Shown: in pieces, positions 52,734 through 61,947 of the stretch | Numbering within the stretch: position 1 is the stretch's first letter | How the letters are laid out: every line of letters starts with the position of its first letter | NCBI RefSeq assembly: GCF_900110615.1 | Contig: NZ_FOEI01000002.1 | Coordinates: 496,001-560,000, forward strand | DNA: 64,000 nucleotides | Direction of reading: 5' to 3' | Source: Flavobacterium urocaniciphilum | Lineage (GTDB): Bacteria > Bacteroidota > Bacteroidia > Flavobacteriales > Flavobacteriaceae | Translations under genes and position numbers: made by a program | Notes under the pieces: generated by a model | Told to the model about the DNA's origin: nothing | The model's input: only the letters and a program-made list of their open reading frames with translations | Database searches by the model: none

Positions 52734-53981
52734 ATGAAAGCAGCAGTAGTAACTATTGGAGATGAAATTTTAATCGGACAAATTGTTGATACAAATTCAT
52801 CTTATATTTCAAAAGCTCTAGATAAAATTGGAATCGCAACTCATGAAATGTTGTCAATTTCCGATGATAAAACTCATATATTAAATACATTAGCCAAACT
52901 TCAAAATAATTTTGACGTTGTTGTTATTACTGGCGGTTTAGGTCCAACTAAAGATGATATTACTAAAAAAACATTTTGTGAATATTTCAGTGATGAATTA
53001 ATTCAAAATGATTCAGTGTTGAGTCATGTTAAAGAAATGATAGAAGGATTTTACAAACGCCCAATTACTCAAGTAAATATTGAACAAGCTTTGGTTCCTT
53101 CAAAAGCAAAAGTGCTATTTAATAAAGTGGGAACTGCTCCTGGAATGTTAATGGAGCAAGAAAATACCGTTTTTATTTCACTTCCTGGTGTGCCCTTTGA
53201 AATGAAATATTTAGTTGATAACGAAGTAGTTCCTTTTTTAATTGAAAAATATGATCGACCATTTATTGTGCATAAAACATTAATGACGTATGGTCGAGGA
53301 GAAAGTTTAATTGCTGAGCAAATTGAAAATTGGGAATTAAATTTACCAAGTTTTATAAAATTAGCATATTTACCAAGTCCGGGTAAAGTTAGATTACGTT
53401 TAACGGCTAGAGGTGAAAATGAACAAGCTCTAAACGAAGCAATATTAAATGAAGTAGAAAAATTAAAACCCATAATTGGAGAAATAATTGTCGGATTTGA
53501 TGAAGATGAATCAATTGAAGTGGTAATTGGTAGAAAATTAGCAGAAAAAGGCTTAACTTTGTCCACTGCAGAAAGTTGTACAGGTGGTAAAATAGCACAG
53601 CAAATTACTTCTGTATCTGGCGCTTCAAGATATTTTAACGGAAGTATTGTGGCTTATTCAAACGAAGTCAAATGTGAAGTGCTTAAAGTAGATAAAAATA
53701 CAATTGATACTTTTTCTGTAGTAAGTGCTGAAGTAGCTAAAGAAATGGCAGAAAATTGTAAAAGTATTTTTAAAACAGATTTTGCAATTGCTACAACTGG
53801 AAATGCAGGTCCAACAAAAGGAAACAGTGATGCTGAAATCGGAACGGTTTTTATTGCTTTAGCCACATCGAATACTGTTTTTGTTGAAGAATTTAATTTT
53901 GGTCAACCTCGTGAAAAGGTTATAGATAGGGCGGTTGGCAAAGCATTTGAAATGCTAAATGAAATAATTTTAAAAAACTAA
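52734..53981 (+). CDS. cinA: CinA-family NMN deamidase / competence-damage protein
   Basis: A 415-residue protein with an N-terminal MoCF_biosynth-type domain (about 1-165; '[21 protein letters not shown]', '[14 protein letters not shown]', '[11 protein letters not shown]') and a C-terminal CinA/PncC domain (about 260-415; '[23 protein letters not shown]', '[11 protein letters not shown]'). The latter hydrolyses nicotinamide mononucleotide to nicotinate mononucleotide. The N-terminal part has ADP-ribose pyrophosphatase activity in some members. It recycles NAD breakdown products. Confidence 0.94.
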   Translation: MKAAVVTIGDEILIGQIVDTNSSYISKALDKIGIATHEMLSISDDKTHILNTLAKLQNNFDVVVITGGLGPTKDDITKKTFCEYFSDELIQNDSVLSHVKEMIEGFYKRPITQVNIEQALVPSKAKVLFNKVGTAPGMLMEQENTVFISLPGVPFEMKYLVDNEVVPFLIEKYDRPFIVHKTLMTYGRGESLIAEQIENWELNLPSFIKLAYLPSPGKVRLRLTARGENEQALNEAILNEVEKLKPIIGEIIVGFDEDESIEVVIGRKLAEKGLTLSTAESCTGGKIAQQITSVSGASRYFNGSIVAYSNEVKCEVLKVDKNTIDTFSVVSAEVAKEMAENCKSIFKTDFAIATTGNAGPTKGNSDAEIGTVFIALATSNTVFVEEFNFGQPREKVIDRAVGKAFEMLNEIILKN

Positions 53982-53991
53982 TAAAAAATAG

Positions 53992-54022
53992 TTGCATAGT
54001 AAAGTAAAAATTCTTTTCTTTG
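53992..54022 (+). promoter_or_regulatory. Candidate promoter for the rpmB operon
   Basis: TTG at 53992-53994, a 20-nt gap, and TTTCTTTG at 54015-54022 (one mismatch to TAnnTTTG), 38 nt before rpmB. Confidence 0.45.
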
Positions 54023-54060
54023 CACCCTTATTTAGAATAACGATATAAAAGTTTAGAATA

Positions 54061-54297
54061 ATGTCAAGAGTTTGTGAACTAACAGGAAAAAGAGCAATGG
54101 TTGGAAACAACGTTTCTCATGCTATGAATAAAACAAAGAGAAAATTCTCTGTTAACTTAGTAAAAAAGCGTTTTTACATTGCTGAAGAAGATAGATGGGT
54201 AACATTAAAAATTTCTACAGCTGCTTTAAAAACAATTAACAAAAATGGTATTGCTGCGGTTTTGAAAAAAGCAAAAGCAGACGGATTTGTAAAATAA
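54061..54297 (+). CDS. rpmB: Ribosomal protein bL28
   Basis: A 78-residue protein, the usual length, with 'MSRVCELTGKRAMVGNNVSHAMNKTKRKFSVNL' and a lysine-rich C-terminus 'VLKKAKADGFVK'. It is part of the large ribosomal subunit. It starts the rpmB-rpmG-DUF4295 set, an order commonly seen in Bacteroidetes, with ftsY after it. Confidence 0.98.
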   Translation: MSRVCELTGKRAMVGNNVSHAMNKTKRKFSVNLVKKRFYIAEEDRWVTLKISTAALKTINKNGIAAVLKKAKADGFVK

Positions 54298-54326
54298 TCT
54301 GTTAATCATTTAAAATATATATCAAA

Positions 54327-54509
54327 ATGGCAAAAAAAGGTAATAGAATTCAGGTTATTTTAGAGTGCACTGAGCACAAGGAGTCTGGTATGCCAGGAAC
54401 TTCTCGTTATATCACGACTAAAAACAAAAAAAACACACCAGATAGAATGGAAATCAAAAAATTCAATCCTATCTTGAAAAGAGTAACTGTTCACAAAGAA
54501 ATTAAATAA
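54327..54509 (+). CDS. rpmG: Ribosomal protein bL33
   Basis: A 60-residue protein with '[18 protein letters not shown]' and '[23 protein letters not shown]'. It lacks the CxxC zinc pairs (one Cys in 'ILECTE'), so it is the zinc-free form. It lies 29 nt after rpmB. Confidence 0.97.
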   Translation: MAKKGNRIQVILECTEHKESGMPGTSRYITTKNKKNTPDRMEIKKFNPILKRVTVHKEIK

Positions 54510-54517
54510 TATAAGTC

Positions 54518-54670
54518 ATGGCAAAGAAAACCGTAGCAACTTTACAAACAGCTTCTAAAAGATTGACTAAAGCAATCAAGATGGTTAAGTCGCCTAAGAC
54601 TGGTGCTTATACATTCGTTGAGTCAGTAATGGCTCCTGAAGAAGTTGATGAGTTCTTAAAAAAGAAATAA
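54518..54670 (+). CDS. Small DUF4295 protein (ribosome-operon associated)
   Basis: A short ORF of 50 residues, MAKKTVATLQTASKRLTK then AIKMVKSPKTGAY, ending 'VDEFLKKK'. It begins 8 nt after the rpmG stop. The DUF4295 family is a tiny basic protein that follows rpmG in Bacteroidetes; its role is unknown but ribosome association is likely from its place and charge. Confidence 0.93.
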   Translation: MAKKTVATLQTASKRLTKAIKMVKSPKTGAYTFVESVMAPEEVDEFLKKK

Positions 54671-54691
54671 TCTATTCTTATATAGATACTA

Positions 54692-54728
54692 AAAAAGCTA
54701 TTTTCATTTGAAAGTAGCTTTTTTTATT
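54692..54728 (+). terminator. Terminator after the rpmB-rpmG-DUF4295 set
   Basis: AAAAAGCTA / TAGCTTTTT with extra TTTC/GAAA pairs inside, then a T run. Confidence 0.75.
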
Positions 54729-54778
54729 TTACTTTTGCTTCAATTAATATAAAAATCATTTAATTAGTAAATTATAAA

Positions 54779-55759
54779 ATGAGTTTTTTCAAAAAAATAT
54801 TTTCTTCTGAAAAAAAGGAACCTGTAATTGGTGAACAAGCCAAACAAAATTTAGACAAAGGTTTAGAGAAAACTAAAACTTCTTTCTTTTCTAAATTAAC
54901 TAAAGCGGTTGCAGGTAAATCAAAAGTTGATGATGAAGTTTTAGATAACTTAGAAGAAGTGCTTATTTCTTCTGATGTAGGTGTTAATACTACTTTAAAA
55001 GTTATCGAAAGAATAGAGAAAAGAGTAGCTCAAGATAAATATTTGGGTACAGATGAACTAAACTTGATTTTAAGAGAAGAAATTGGTTCGCTTTTATCGG
55101 AAACAAATACTGCAAATGATTCTGAATTCATTATTCCAACCAATACAAAACCATATGTAATAATGGTTGTTGGTGTAAATGGAGTAGGAAAAACAACAAC
55201 TATAGGGAAATTAGCTTTTCAATTTAAAAAAGCGGGTTATAATGTGGTTTTAGGTGCTGCCGATACTTTTAGAGCAGCCGCTATTGATCAATTGCAAATT
55301 TGGGCAGATAGAGTAGGTGTGCCAATCGTTAAGCAACAAATGGGTAGTGATCCTGCTTCTGTAGCTTTTGATACGTTACAGTCTGCTGTAGCACAAAATG
55401 CAGATGTTGTTATTATTGATACCGCAGGTCGTTTACATAACAAAATTGGTTTGATGAACGAATTGTCTAAAGTTAAGAAAGTAATGCAAAAAGTGGTTGA
55501 ACATGCACCATCTGATGTATTATTAGTATTAGATGGTTCTACAGGGCAAAATGCTTTCGAACAAGCCAAACAATTTACTGCTGCAACTGAAGTTTCTTGT
55601 TTAGCGGTTACAAAATTAGACGGAACTGCTAAAGGTGGAGTTGTAATAGGAATTTCAGATCAGTTTCAAATACCTGTTAAATACATTGGAGTTGGAGAAG
55701 GTATTGAAGATTTACAAGTGTTTAATAAAACAGAATTTGTTGATTCATTCTTTAATTAA
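54779..55759 (+). CDS. ftsY: Signal recognition particle receptor FtsY
   Basis: A 326-residue GTPase with N and G domains: 'GVNGVGKTTTIGKLA' (P-loop, about 132-146), 'ADTFRAAA' (about 163-170), 'DTAGR' (about 218-222) and 'TKLDGTAKGG' (about 278-287). The N-terminal acidic domain is short. It docks SRP-ribosome complexes at the inner membrane. It is separated from the ribosomal genes by a terminator but commonly follows them in this group. Confidence 0.96.
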   Translation: MSFFKKIFSSEKKEPVIGEQAKQNLDKGLEKTKTSFFSKLTKAVAGKSKVDDEVLDNLEEVLISSDVGVNTTLKVIERIEKRVAQDKYLGTDELNLILREEIGSLLSETNTANDSEFIIPTNTKPYVIMVVGVNGVGKTTTIGKLAFQFKKAGYNVVLGAADTFRAAAIDQLQIWADRVGVPIVKQQMGSDPASVAFDTLQSAVAQNADVVIIDTAGRLHNKIGLMNELSKVKKVMQKVVEHAPSDVLLVLDGSTGQNAFEQAKQFTAATEVSCLAVTKLDGTAKGGVVIGISDQFQIPVKYIGVGEGIEDLQVFNKTEFVDSFFN

Positions 55760-55771
55760 TTATTAGAATAT

Positions 55772-55984
55772 ATGTTGGATTTTTTCAAAAATATGACCAA
55801 TTCGAAGTTATTGGTTATTGCAATAATAGCAGCTTTTTTAGCGATGCCTTTCGATTTAAAGTTTTTAAGTTTTATGAAAAGTGAAAATGTATTTATGGGG
55901 TTACGCTTACTTTCGTTTATACTTTTTATGTACGTTGCGATTAAAGTCATCAATAATAAAACAAAGCCAAAATCTAAGAAATAA
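55772..55984 (+). CDS. Small two-helix membrane protein
   Basis: A 70-residue protein beginning 'MLDFFKNMTNSKLLVIAII', with two membrane helices (about 12-27 and 43-60) and a basic tail. It starts 12 nt after the ftsY stop, on the same strand. The opposite-strand frame across this stretch is shorter in evidence. I do not recognise the family. It is probably a co-transcribed inner-membrane protein. Confidence 0.6.
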   Translation: MLDFFKNMTNSKLLVIAIIAAFLAMPFDLKFLSFMKSENVFMGLRLLSFILFMYVAIKVINNKTKPKSKK

Positions 55985-56068
55985 ACTTTTAAATTATAAT
56001 ATCTAAATCCTCAATATGCATTGGGGATTTTTTTATAAATTTATATTACTGAATTTCAATAGTTTATT

Positions 56069-56470
56069 ATGAAAATTTCGGCAACAATAAAAAGTAGTTT
56101 TCAAATTCATGAAGTGAATGTTGAAACAGAAAATAACGGAAAACAACTTTCAATTTCTCCAAAGGAAAGTGGATACGGTTCATCTATAAATGGAGGAGAA
56201 TTCCTTTTTTTAGCTTTAGCCACTTGTTTTTGTAATGATATTTATAGAGAAGCGGCTAAAAGAAATGTTGTAATAGATGGAGTAAATGTTTTGGTTTCTG
56301 GTGAATTTGGAGGCGAGGGTGAATCCGCTAAAAATATAAATTATAAAGTTGATATTAAAGCAAATGGACTTACAGAAACAGAAATTGAAAATCTAATTCA
56401 ACAAGTTGATACAATTGCTGAAATTCATAATACTTTGCGAAAAGGTATAAATGTTACTTTAATTAAATAA
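56069..56470 (+). CDS. OsmC-family protein
   Basis: A 133-residue protein with the OsmC fold: 'KESGYGSSINGGEFLFLALATCFCNDIYREA' (about residues 36-66) contains the conserved catalytic-type cysteine region ('LATCF') and 'EHNTLR'-like C-terminal 'AEIHNTLRKG'. OsmC proteins are thiol peroxidases for organic hydroperoxides, but many members lack the full cysteine pair. Here a C-x-C pair is seen instead (C54, C56), so redox function is only probable. Confidence 0.85.
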   Translation: MKISATIKSSFQIHEVNVETENNGKQLSISPKESGYGSSINGGEFLFLALATCFCNDIYREAAKRNVVIDGVNVLVSGEFGGEGESAKNINYKVDIKANGLTETEIENLIQQVDTIAEIHNTLRKGINVTLIK

Positions 56471-56506
56471 AAAAGTCCGATTTCAATAGAAATCGGACTT
56501 TTTTAT
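56471..56506. terminator. Bidirectional terminator between OsmC and barrel genes
   Basis: AAAAGTCCGATTTC / GAAATCGGACTTTT, a 14-bp stem, AATA loop, T run each way, between convergent genes. Confidence 0.92.
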
Positions 56507-56519
56507 TGTTTCTTATTGA

Positions 56520-57110
56520 TTAGAATTTAAATCCACCTCCAATTTGGAATACCGAATTTTTACTATCAGAATTTTTTATTATTTCGTTAAAACTATACGT
56601 GTAACGAGCAGATAAGAAAAACTCATCAAAGTTTAATGATAATCCACCGGCTAATGCGGTATCAAAACTATTGATGTCATTTCTTTCAATTTCAGAATTA
56701 TTATTCACTACTTTTTCATTAATTTTTAATCCGAATTGAGGTCCTAATTCAAATGCAATGGTATTTCCGGCATATAATTTTAATAAAACTGGTAAATTGA
56801 TATAATCAATTTGGTATTCCTCAGAATAATTTGTGCCTAAAAATGTGTAATTATTCTCAAAACCCTGACGTGAATAAATCATTTCAGGTTGAATATAGAT
56901 TACTTTTTCTGCGATTGGTATTTCACCCATAAATCCTACATAAAAACTTGTTCTAGGATCTAAACCATCTTCAAACTTTCCTTGAGTAACTGTTGAATAA
57001 TTCAACCCGCCTTTGATACCAAATTTTGCATCACTATTACTTTTTGATTCTTCTTGTGAAAAAGCTGATATCGAAATAAAAGCAGTTACTAATAAAATGA
57101 CTTTTTTCAT
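56520..57110 (-). CDS. Outer-membrane beta-barrel protein (porin family / PorT-like)
   Basis: A 196-residue protein with signal peptide 'VTAFISISAFSQ', then alternating strands with 'FGIKGGLNYSTVTQG', 'SFYVGFMGEIPI', 'YIQPEMIYSRQGFE' and 'INLPVLLKLYAGN'. This is the outer_membrane_beta-barrel type found in many Bacteroidetes copies. It probably forms an 8-strand barrel. It has no enzymatic motif; function unknown. Confidence 0.85.
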   Translation of the reverse strand: MKKVILLVTAFISISAFSQEESKSNSDAKFGIKGGLNYSTVTQGKFEDGLDPRTSFYVGFMGEIPIAEKVIYIQPEMIYSRQGFENNYTFLGTNYSEEYQIDYINLPVLLKLYAGNTIAFELGPQFGLKINEKVVNNNSEIERNDINSFDTALAGGLSLNFDEFFLSARYTYSFNEIIKNSDSKNSVFQIGGGFKF

Positions 57111-57313
57111 AATAATTAATTTAGGTTAATATTAAATTGAATTTAGGTATTTATTATTTTTCACTTTTTGTTTTTAGGTTGTATTGAGTGTCTTCAAATT
57201 TCGTGCCTTTTTTAGTTTAAAGTTTCCTAAAAATGAAAGAAACTATTTATAATTAACGCATTTTGTCGGCTATTATTGTTTATTGCCGAGTAGCATTCCT
57301 TAAGTTTTAGTCA
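57111..57313. other. Non-coding stretch between barrel gene and rny terminator
   Basis: About 200 nt, with no ORF, repeat or RNA I can support. It should hold the barrel-gene promoter on the minus strand, but no convincing -7/-33 pair was seen. A weak hairpin (TCGGC / GCCGA) lies at about 57270-57292. Confidence 0.4.
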
Positions 57314-57314
57314 T

Positions 57315-57350
57315 AAAAAAAGTCCGTGATGAAGAATCAACACGGACTTT
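57315..57350 (-). terminator. Terminator of rny (minus strand)
   Basis: AAAGTCCGTG / CACGGACTTT, a 10-bp stem, with T run on the minus strand, 20 nt after the rny stop. Confidence 0.88.
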
Positions 57351-57369
57351 AAAATATATAGTTATTAGA

Positions 57370-58932
57370 TTATTTAGCGATATTAACAGCTCTTGTTTCT
57401 CTAATTACAGTTACTTTAACTTGACCTGGATAAGTCATTTCAGTTTGAATTTTGTGTGAAATTTCAAATGATAAGTTAGAAGCCATATCGTCAGAAACTT
57501 TTTCACTTTCCACTAATACACGTAATTCTCTACCAGCTTGAATAGCATAGGCATTTTTAACGCCTTGGAAGCTGTAAGCTACTTCTTCTAAGTCTTTTAA
57601 ACGTTGAATGTACGAATCTAAAACTTGTCTTCTAGCGCCAGGTCTAGCTCCTGAAATAGCATCACAAACTTGAACGATTGGAGAAATTAATGATTTCATT
57701 TCAATTTCGTCGTGGTGTGCTCCAATAGCATTACAAACTTCTTCTTTTTCACCATATTTCTCAGCCCATTGCATACCTAAAATTGCGTGAGGCAATTCGC
57801 TTTCTGTTTCTGGTACTTTTCCAATATCGTGTAATAAACCAGCTCTTTTAGCTAATTTTACGTTTAAGCCTAATTCTGCAGCCATTAAACCACATAATTT
57901 AGATACTTCTCTTGAGTGTTGTAATAAGTTTTGTCCGTAAGAAGAACGGTATTTCATTCTACCAACGATTTTAATTAATTCTGGGTGTAAACCGTGAATT
58001 CCTAAATCGATAACTGTACGTTTACCAACTTCGATGATTTCTTCTTCGATTTGTTTTTGAGTTTTCGCAACAACTTCTTCAATACGTGCTGGGTGTATAC
58101 GTCCGTCTGTTACTAATTTATGTAACGCTAAACGAGCGATTTCTCTTCTTACTGGATCGAAACAAGATAAAATGATTGCTTCCGGAGTATCGTCAACAAT
58201 GATTTCAACACCAGTTGCTGCTTCAATAGCTCTAATGTTTCTTCCTTCTCTACCGATAATTCTACCTTTTACATCATCAGATTCAATGTTGAATACAGAA
58301 ACACAGTTTTCTACTGCTTCTTCTGTTCCAACACGTTGAATAGTATTGATGATAATCTTTTTAGCTTCTTGTTGAGCCGTCATTTTAGCCTCTTCAATAG
58401 TTTCTTGAATGTGTGCCATAGCATTTGTTTTTGCTTCGGCTTTCAAGCTTTCTACTAATTGATTTTTAGCTTCATCAGCAGACAATCCAGAAATAACTTC
58501 TAATTGTTCAATTTGGCTTTTATGTAATTTATCAACTTCTTGAGATTTTTTGTCTAATTGCTCAATTTTGTTGTTATAATCGTTGATTTTGTTTTCTAAT
58601 TCGTCGTTAGATTTCTTGCTCTTTGCTAATTCATTAGAAATTTGAGATTCTTTATCTCTTGTTCTTTTTTCAGCTTCAGCTATTTTTTTGTCTTTTGCTA
58701 ATATTTCTTTCTCGTGCTCTGATTTTAGCTCTAAAAATTTCTCTTTTGCTTGAAGTAATTTATCTTTTTTAATAGTTTCAGCTTCAGCTTTAGCGTCTTT
58801 TAATATAGAGCCTGCTTCTTTTTTTGCATTTTTGATTAGGTTTGAAACGTTGCTTTTTTCTAGAAATTTAGCAATTCCAAAACCTAAAGCTATTCCGGCG
58901 ACGATTCCAATTATTATACTTAATGGTTCCAT
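57370..58932 (-). CDS. rny: Ribonuclease Y
   Basis: The ATG giving '[26 protein letters not shown]' is chosen (520 residues); the frame runs 87 nt further into the RNA region. It has one N-terminal helix, a long coiled coil (about 35-200), a KH domain with '[20 protein letters not shown]' (about 213-232) and an HD domain with 'HDIGK' (about 345-349), plus the C-terminal domain. It is a membrane-bound endonuclease that begins mRNA decay. The 6S-like RNA gene sits just upstream. Confidence 0.95.
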   Translation of the reverse strand: MEPLSIIIGIVAGIALGFGIAKFLEKSNVSNLIKNAKKEAGSILKDAKAEAETIKKDKLLQAKEKFLELKSEHEKEILAKDKKIAEAEKRTRDKESQISNELAKSKKSNDELENKINDYNNKIEQLDKKSQEVDKLHKSQIEQLEVISGLSADEAKNQLVESLKAEAKTNAMAHIQETIEEAKMTAQQEAKKIIINTIQRVGTEEAVENCVSVFNIESDDVKGRIIGREGRNIRAIEAATGVEIIVDDTPEAIILSCFDPVRREIARLALHKLVTDGRIHPARIEEVVAKTQKQIEEEIIEVGKRTVIDLGIHGLHPELIKIVGRMKYRSSYGQNLLQHSREVSKLCGLMAAELGLNVKLAKRAGLLHDIGKVPETESELPHAILGMQWAEKYGEKEEVCNAIGAHHDEIEMKSLISPIVQVCDAISGARPGARRQVLDSYIQRLKDLEEVAYSFQGVKNAYAIQAGRELRVLVESEKVSDDMASNLSFEISHKIQTEMTYPGQVKVTVIRETRAVNIAK

Positions 58933-58950
58933 AATATAGTTTAGATTAAT

Positions 58951-59109
58951 AAAAAAAGCCCACATTAGGGGTCTGAATAAACTCGATTCAAACAGGATTT
59001 GAGCTAGCGCAATGTTCAAGGATTCCTACGAATAGGACGTGCTTTAGTATTGCAGATTCACTCTTTTAATAGTTAGTGTTGAGTTTATCAAATATGTACT
59101 AATGTGGGC
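58951..59109 (-). ncRNA. ssrS: 6S-like regulatory RNA (6S-Flavo type)
   Basis: About 155 nt between zapA and rny with no ORF. Ends pair as an 11-bp perfect helix (GCCCACATTAG at 58958-58968 and CTAATGTGGGC at 59099-59109). A second 8-bp helix (ATAAACTC / GAGTTTAT) lies 8-10 nt inward, then an open region and an inner rod with GCAAT/ATTGC and a CGAA-loop hairpin TCCTA/TAGGA. Minus-strand transcription would end in GGGC then seven T, a terminator. The rod with central bubble and position next to zapA match 6S RNA, which binds RNA polymerase. Confidence 0.75.
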
Positions 59110-59140
59110 AGTATCTTTAGTTTATTGTATGAACGTAATT

Positions 59141-59434
59141 CTATTTTGAAAGGAAACTTTCAATTTTTTCGTCGAGTTTTTTCAATCTATCAAAAGCATC
59201 TACTAAATCTGTAGATTTATCTATTTGAGTTTGTTCTATTTGAGAAGCAAATTGTAAAGCACACATGGCTAAAACATCTTGCTTGTCTCTTACTGCATAG
59301 CTTTCTTCAAACTTTTTAATCGTTGCATCTATCTTCTTAGAGGCTGTTCTTAAACCTTCTTCTTGAGTTGTTTCCACTGTTAATGGATAGACTCTGTCTG
59401 CAATTGATATTTTTATTTTTAACTTTTCTGCCAT
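59141..59434 (-). CDS. zapA: Cell division protein ZapA
   Basis: A 97-residue protein with the ZapA globular head ('KIKISIADRVYPLTVETTQEEGLRTASKKIDATIKKF', about 4-41) and a coiled-coil C-terminus. It bundles FtsZ filaments at the division site. It lies 2 nt downstream of the coiled-coil gene and 31 nt upstream of the 6S-like RNA on the same strand, a gene order with parallels in proteobacteria (zapA-ssrS). Confidence 0.93.
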   Translation of the reverse strand: MAEKLKIKISIADRVYPLTVETTQEEGLRTASKKIDATIKKFEESYAVRDKQDVLAMCALQFASQIEQTQIDKSTDLVDAFDRLKKLDEKIESFLSK

Positions 59435-59436
59435 AA

Positions 59437-59727
59437 TTATTCAGAAAGTTGAGCTATACAATAGTCGATTTCTCTAATCAACGAATTTATTTTGAGTTTT
59501 GTTTCTCTTTTATATTCTTCACTGCCTAGAAGAGAATTTGTAATTTTTAAACTTTCTAACTCTTGTTGTAAAACACTAAGTTTTTCGTTTTTTTCTTGTG
59601 CTGCTGCCTTAATTTCCGTCAATTCTCGAGTTAAATTTTGGTTTAACTGCTCTAAATTCTCCAATTTTTTTGATAATTTGAAGAATTTTACTTCAAGAGA
59701 ATCAATGACTTTTGACAACTCACTCAT
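59437..59727 (-). CDS. Small coiled-coil protein upstream of zapA
   Basis: A 96-residue protein, almost wholly coiled coil (about residues 15-70), with a C-terminal 'KINSLIREIDYCIAQLSE'. No signal peptide. Its 2-nt spacing to zapA suggests coupled translation and a role in the Z-ring. It resembles ZapB in size and coiled-coil nature, but heptads alone cannot show homology, so no symbol is given. Confidence 0.78.
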   Translation of the reverse strand: MSELSKVIDSLEVKFFKLSKKLENLEQLNQNLTRELTEIKAAAQEKNEKLSVLQQELESLKITNSLLGSEEYKRETKLKINSLIREIDYCIAQLSE

Positions 59728-59832
59728 TACAATCTTATTCTTTTCTTGATTTTACAAATTTAAAACTTCAATCTTAAAATTCAATACTTTTTTTCAAAAA
59801 ATTAAATCTTTTTTTAAATCATTGCTAACTAC

Positions 59833-60873
59833 TTAGTTTTCTTCAAATTTTTTACTTTTAATGAAGTCAATTATCAAAGTTGCTATTAATTTTCCAGTTA
59901 AATGATTGTTGTTTGAAGAATCTAAATCGGGTGCGCCTTCACAAATATGGAAATAACTAGCATTGTTTTCGCTTCCAGCTAAATGTACAAATTGACGCGC
60001 TTTTTCTACACTAAATCCGCTTAAAGTCATGGCGCTACTAGGAATTCCTGGTATGGCGTCTAAATCTAATTCTAAACCAAAAGGTGTATTAGAAATGAAT
60101 TTTAACGATTGTGTAATTTCATTAGTATAACTTTTTTCTTTTCGAACTCCAATTTCTTCGTAAGTTACATATTTAACTCTATCCTCAATTGATTTTAAAG
60201 TATTAAATACACTTTTAGAAACAAAATTTTCATGTAGTCCAAAGATGAAATAGCGTTTTAAAAATCCTTCTTCAAAAGCATAAGTAAATCCATTTCCACT
60301 ATGACGACCTTCCATAATTCTAAAATCGGTATGCGCATCAAAATTTATGGCATTAACAGGCATTCCTTTGGCTAACGCTAATCCTTTTATGTTTCCGTAA
60401 GCATTATTATGTCCGCCGCCAACAATAATTGGATATTTACCCGCTTTTACAATTGCACTAATAACAAAAGAAACTTCTTTGTCGATATTTTCAACTAAAC
60501 TGAATAGTTTTTTTCGGTCTTCTTTGTCTTGTTGGTTCAATGATTTTGAAATTTCCATTTCATTAGAAAAATCAATTTCACCTAGTGCTATTAATTCATT
60601 TCCTTTGCAAAACTTGTTGTGTTGGAAGTTTACTAAACTTTTTAAAGCACTTTCAAAAGCTGAAGCAGTGCCAACTCTACCCATATTTGCTTTTACACCG
60701 ATGTCTTCTGGTAATCCAATTAAAACGAATTTTGCATTACAATTTGTAATAAATTCCTTCCAGTTTTCATTGGCAGGAACAGTCAAAATCTTTTCTCCGA
60801 ACTTTATTTCGCCACTTCTATGTTGTGTAATCTTTGCTAAATCCTTAGAATTGAATACTTTCAGTTTTTCCAT
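59833..60873 (-). CDS. Arginase/formimidoylglutamase-family ureohydrolase
   Basis: The start at the ATG giving 'MEKLKVFNSKDLAKITQHRSG' gives 346 residues. It carries the manganese-site motifs 'GGGHNNAYGNIKG' (about 172-184), 'NFDAHTDFR' (about 199-207) and 'LELDLDAIPG' (about 280-289), the ureohydrolase set. Ureohydrolases hydrolyse arginine, agmatine or formiminoglutamate. The divergence from classical arginase makes formimidoylglutamase a plausible guess, but no hut genes are nearby. Confidence 0.87.
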   Translation of the reverse strand: MEKLKVFNSKDLAKITQHRSGEIKFGEKILTVPANENWKEFITNCNAKFVLIGLPEDIGVKANMGRVGTASAFESALKSLVNFQHNKFCKGNELIALGEIDFSNEMEISKSLNQQDKEDRKKLFSLVENIDKEVSFVISAIVKAGKYPIIVGGGHNNAYGNIKGLALAKGMPVNAINFDAHTDFRIMEGRHSGNGFTYAFEEGFLKRYFIFGLHENFVSKSVFNTLKSIEDRVKYVTYEEIGVRKEKSYTNEITQSLKFISNTPFGLELDLDAIPGIPSSAMTLSGFSVEKARQFVHLAGSENNASYFHICEGAPDLDSSNNNHLTGKLIATLIIDFIKSKKFEEN

Positions 60874-60951
60874 AACTTGTTTTATAAGCATTCCAAATAT
60901 AATATTTTCAAGAAACATAGCGTTATATAGTAATAAAAATAAATAAAATTT

Positions 60952-60959
60952 TAAATTTG
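60952..60959 (+). promoter_or_regulatory. Candidate -7 promoter element for the coiled-coil membrane protein gene
   Basis: TAAATTTG (TAnnTTTG), 27 nt before the start at 60987. No -33 TTG. Confidence 0.4.
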
Positions 60960-60986
60960 TAATAATATTAACCTAAATCATAAAAA

Positions 60987-61883
60987 ATGGAATTAAACCA
61001 ATCTAATCCGCGAAATTCAGGTTTAAAAGCTGCTGTTGTAGTTTTAGCGTTACTTTTAATGGGAAGTTTAGCTTACATGTATAAATTGAATCAAGACAAA
61101 TCAGAAGTTGATTCAACTTTAACAAAAACAATGACTGAAAAAGAAAAATTTCAGAAAGAATTAGAAGCTAAAATTGCTGAATATGATGCTGCGATTGCTG
61201 ATAATACTGCTTTAAAAGGTGAGTTAGAAACTGAGCAAGCTAAAATTGTTGAGTTATTAGAAAAACTTAAAAAATCGGATGGAAACGTTGCGGAAATGTC
61301 TAAATACAAGAATGAGTACGTGAAGTTGAAAAGAGAAATGGATAATTTAATTGCTGAAAATAATTTATTAAAAGAGAAAAATACGAGTTTAACTAAAAAT
61401 TTAGATAGTACAAACGTTGTTTTATCTAATGTAAAAACGGCAAATGATACGTTAACGGCTAAAAACGAAAACTTAGCTAAAACAGTTGAAAAAGGTCAAA
61501 AATTATCAGTTTTAAACTTAACTACTTTAGCTGTTAAACAAAGAAGTTCTGGAAAACAAATTGATACGGATAAAGCGAGTAGAGCAGACGTTTTAAAAAT
61601 TAGCTTTACTATTGCAGAAAATCAAATTGCTAAAACTGGTGAAAGAACGTATTTTGTTCAAGTAATTGATAGTAAAAACAATGTGTTAGGGGATAAGAAA
61701 ACAGAAACATTCGGAAGTACTTATTTACCTTACAGTTTCCAAAAAACAATTAAATATGAAAACAAAACGGTTCAAGTTCAAGAAGATTTACCCGTTAAGA
61801 GTATTTCTGCAGGATCGTATTTTGTAAATGTATTTGATAAAAATGGTGATTTAGTTTCTAAAACTAGTTTCCAATTAAGATAA
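60987..61883 (+). CDS. Membrane-anchored coiled-coil protein, conserved hypothetical
   Basis: A 298-residue protein with one N-terminal membrane helix (about 13-31), a long coiled coil (about 35-165) and a C-terminal globular domain with several strands ('VLKISFTIAENQIAKTGERTYFVQVI', 'SISAGSYFVNVFDKNGDLVSKTSFQLR'). The C-terminal part would lie in the periplasm. I do not know its function. It is seen in flavobacteria as a stand-alone gene. Confidence 0.82.
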   Translation: MELNQSNPRNSGLKAAVVVLALLLMGSLAYMYKLNQDKSEVDSTLTKTMTEKEKFQKELEAKIAEYDAAIADNTALKGELETEQAKIVELLEKLKKSDGNVAEMSKYKNEYVKLKREMDNLIAENNLLKEKNTSLTKNLDSTNVVLSNVKTANDTLTAKNENLAKTVEKGQKLSVLNLTTLAVKQRSSGKQIDTDKASRADVLKISFTIAENQIAKTGERTYFVQVIDSKNNVLGDKKTETFGSTYLPYSFQKTIKYENKTVQVQEDLPVKSISAGSYFVNVFDKNGDLVSKTSFQLR

Positions 61884-61904
61884 TTACTTTAAGTACAAAT
61901 AAAA

Positions 61905-61943
61905 AATCCCGTCTTGTTTTTGTAATAAGACGGGATTTTTTTT
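61905..61943. terminator. Bidirectional terminator between coiled-coil protein and SOD genes
   Basis: AATCCCGTCTT / AAGACGGGATT, an 11-bp stem, 11-nt loop, T runs on both strands. Confidence 0.9.
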
Positions 61944-61947
61944 AATA

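Noticed and set aside
53069..53566. 165-residue minus-strand ORF inside cinA
   Set aside because: cinA is complete with both domains on the plus strand; the antisense frame is a shadow with no recognisable motif.
60479..60946. 155-residue plus-strand ORF opposite the ureohydrolase gene
   Set aside because: Low-complexity Ser/Phe-rich translation antisense to conserved metal-site motifs.
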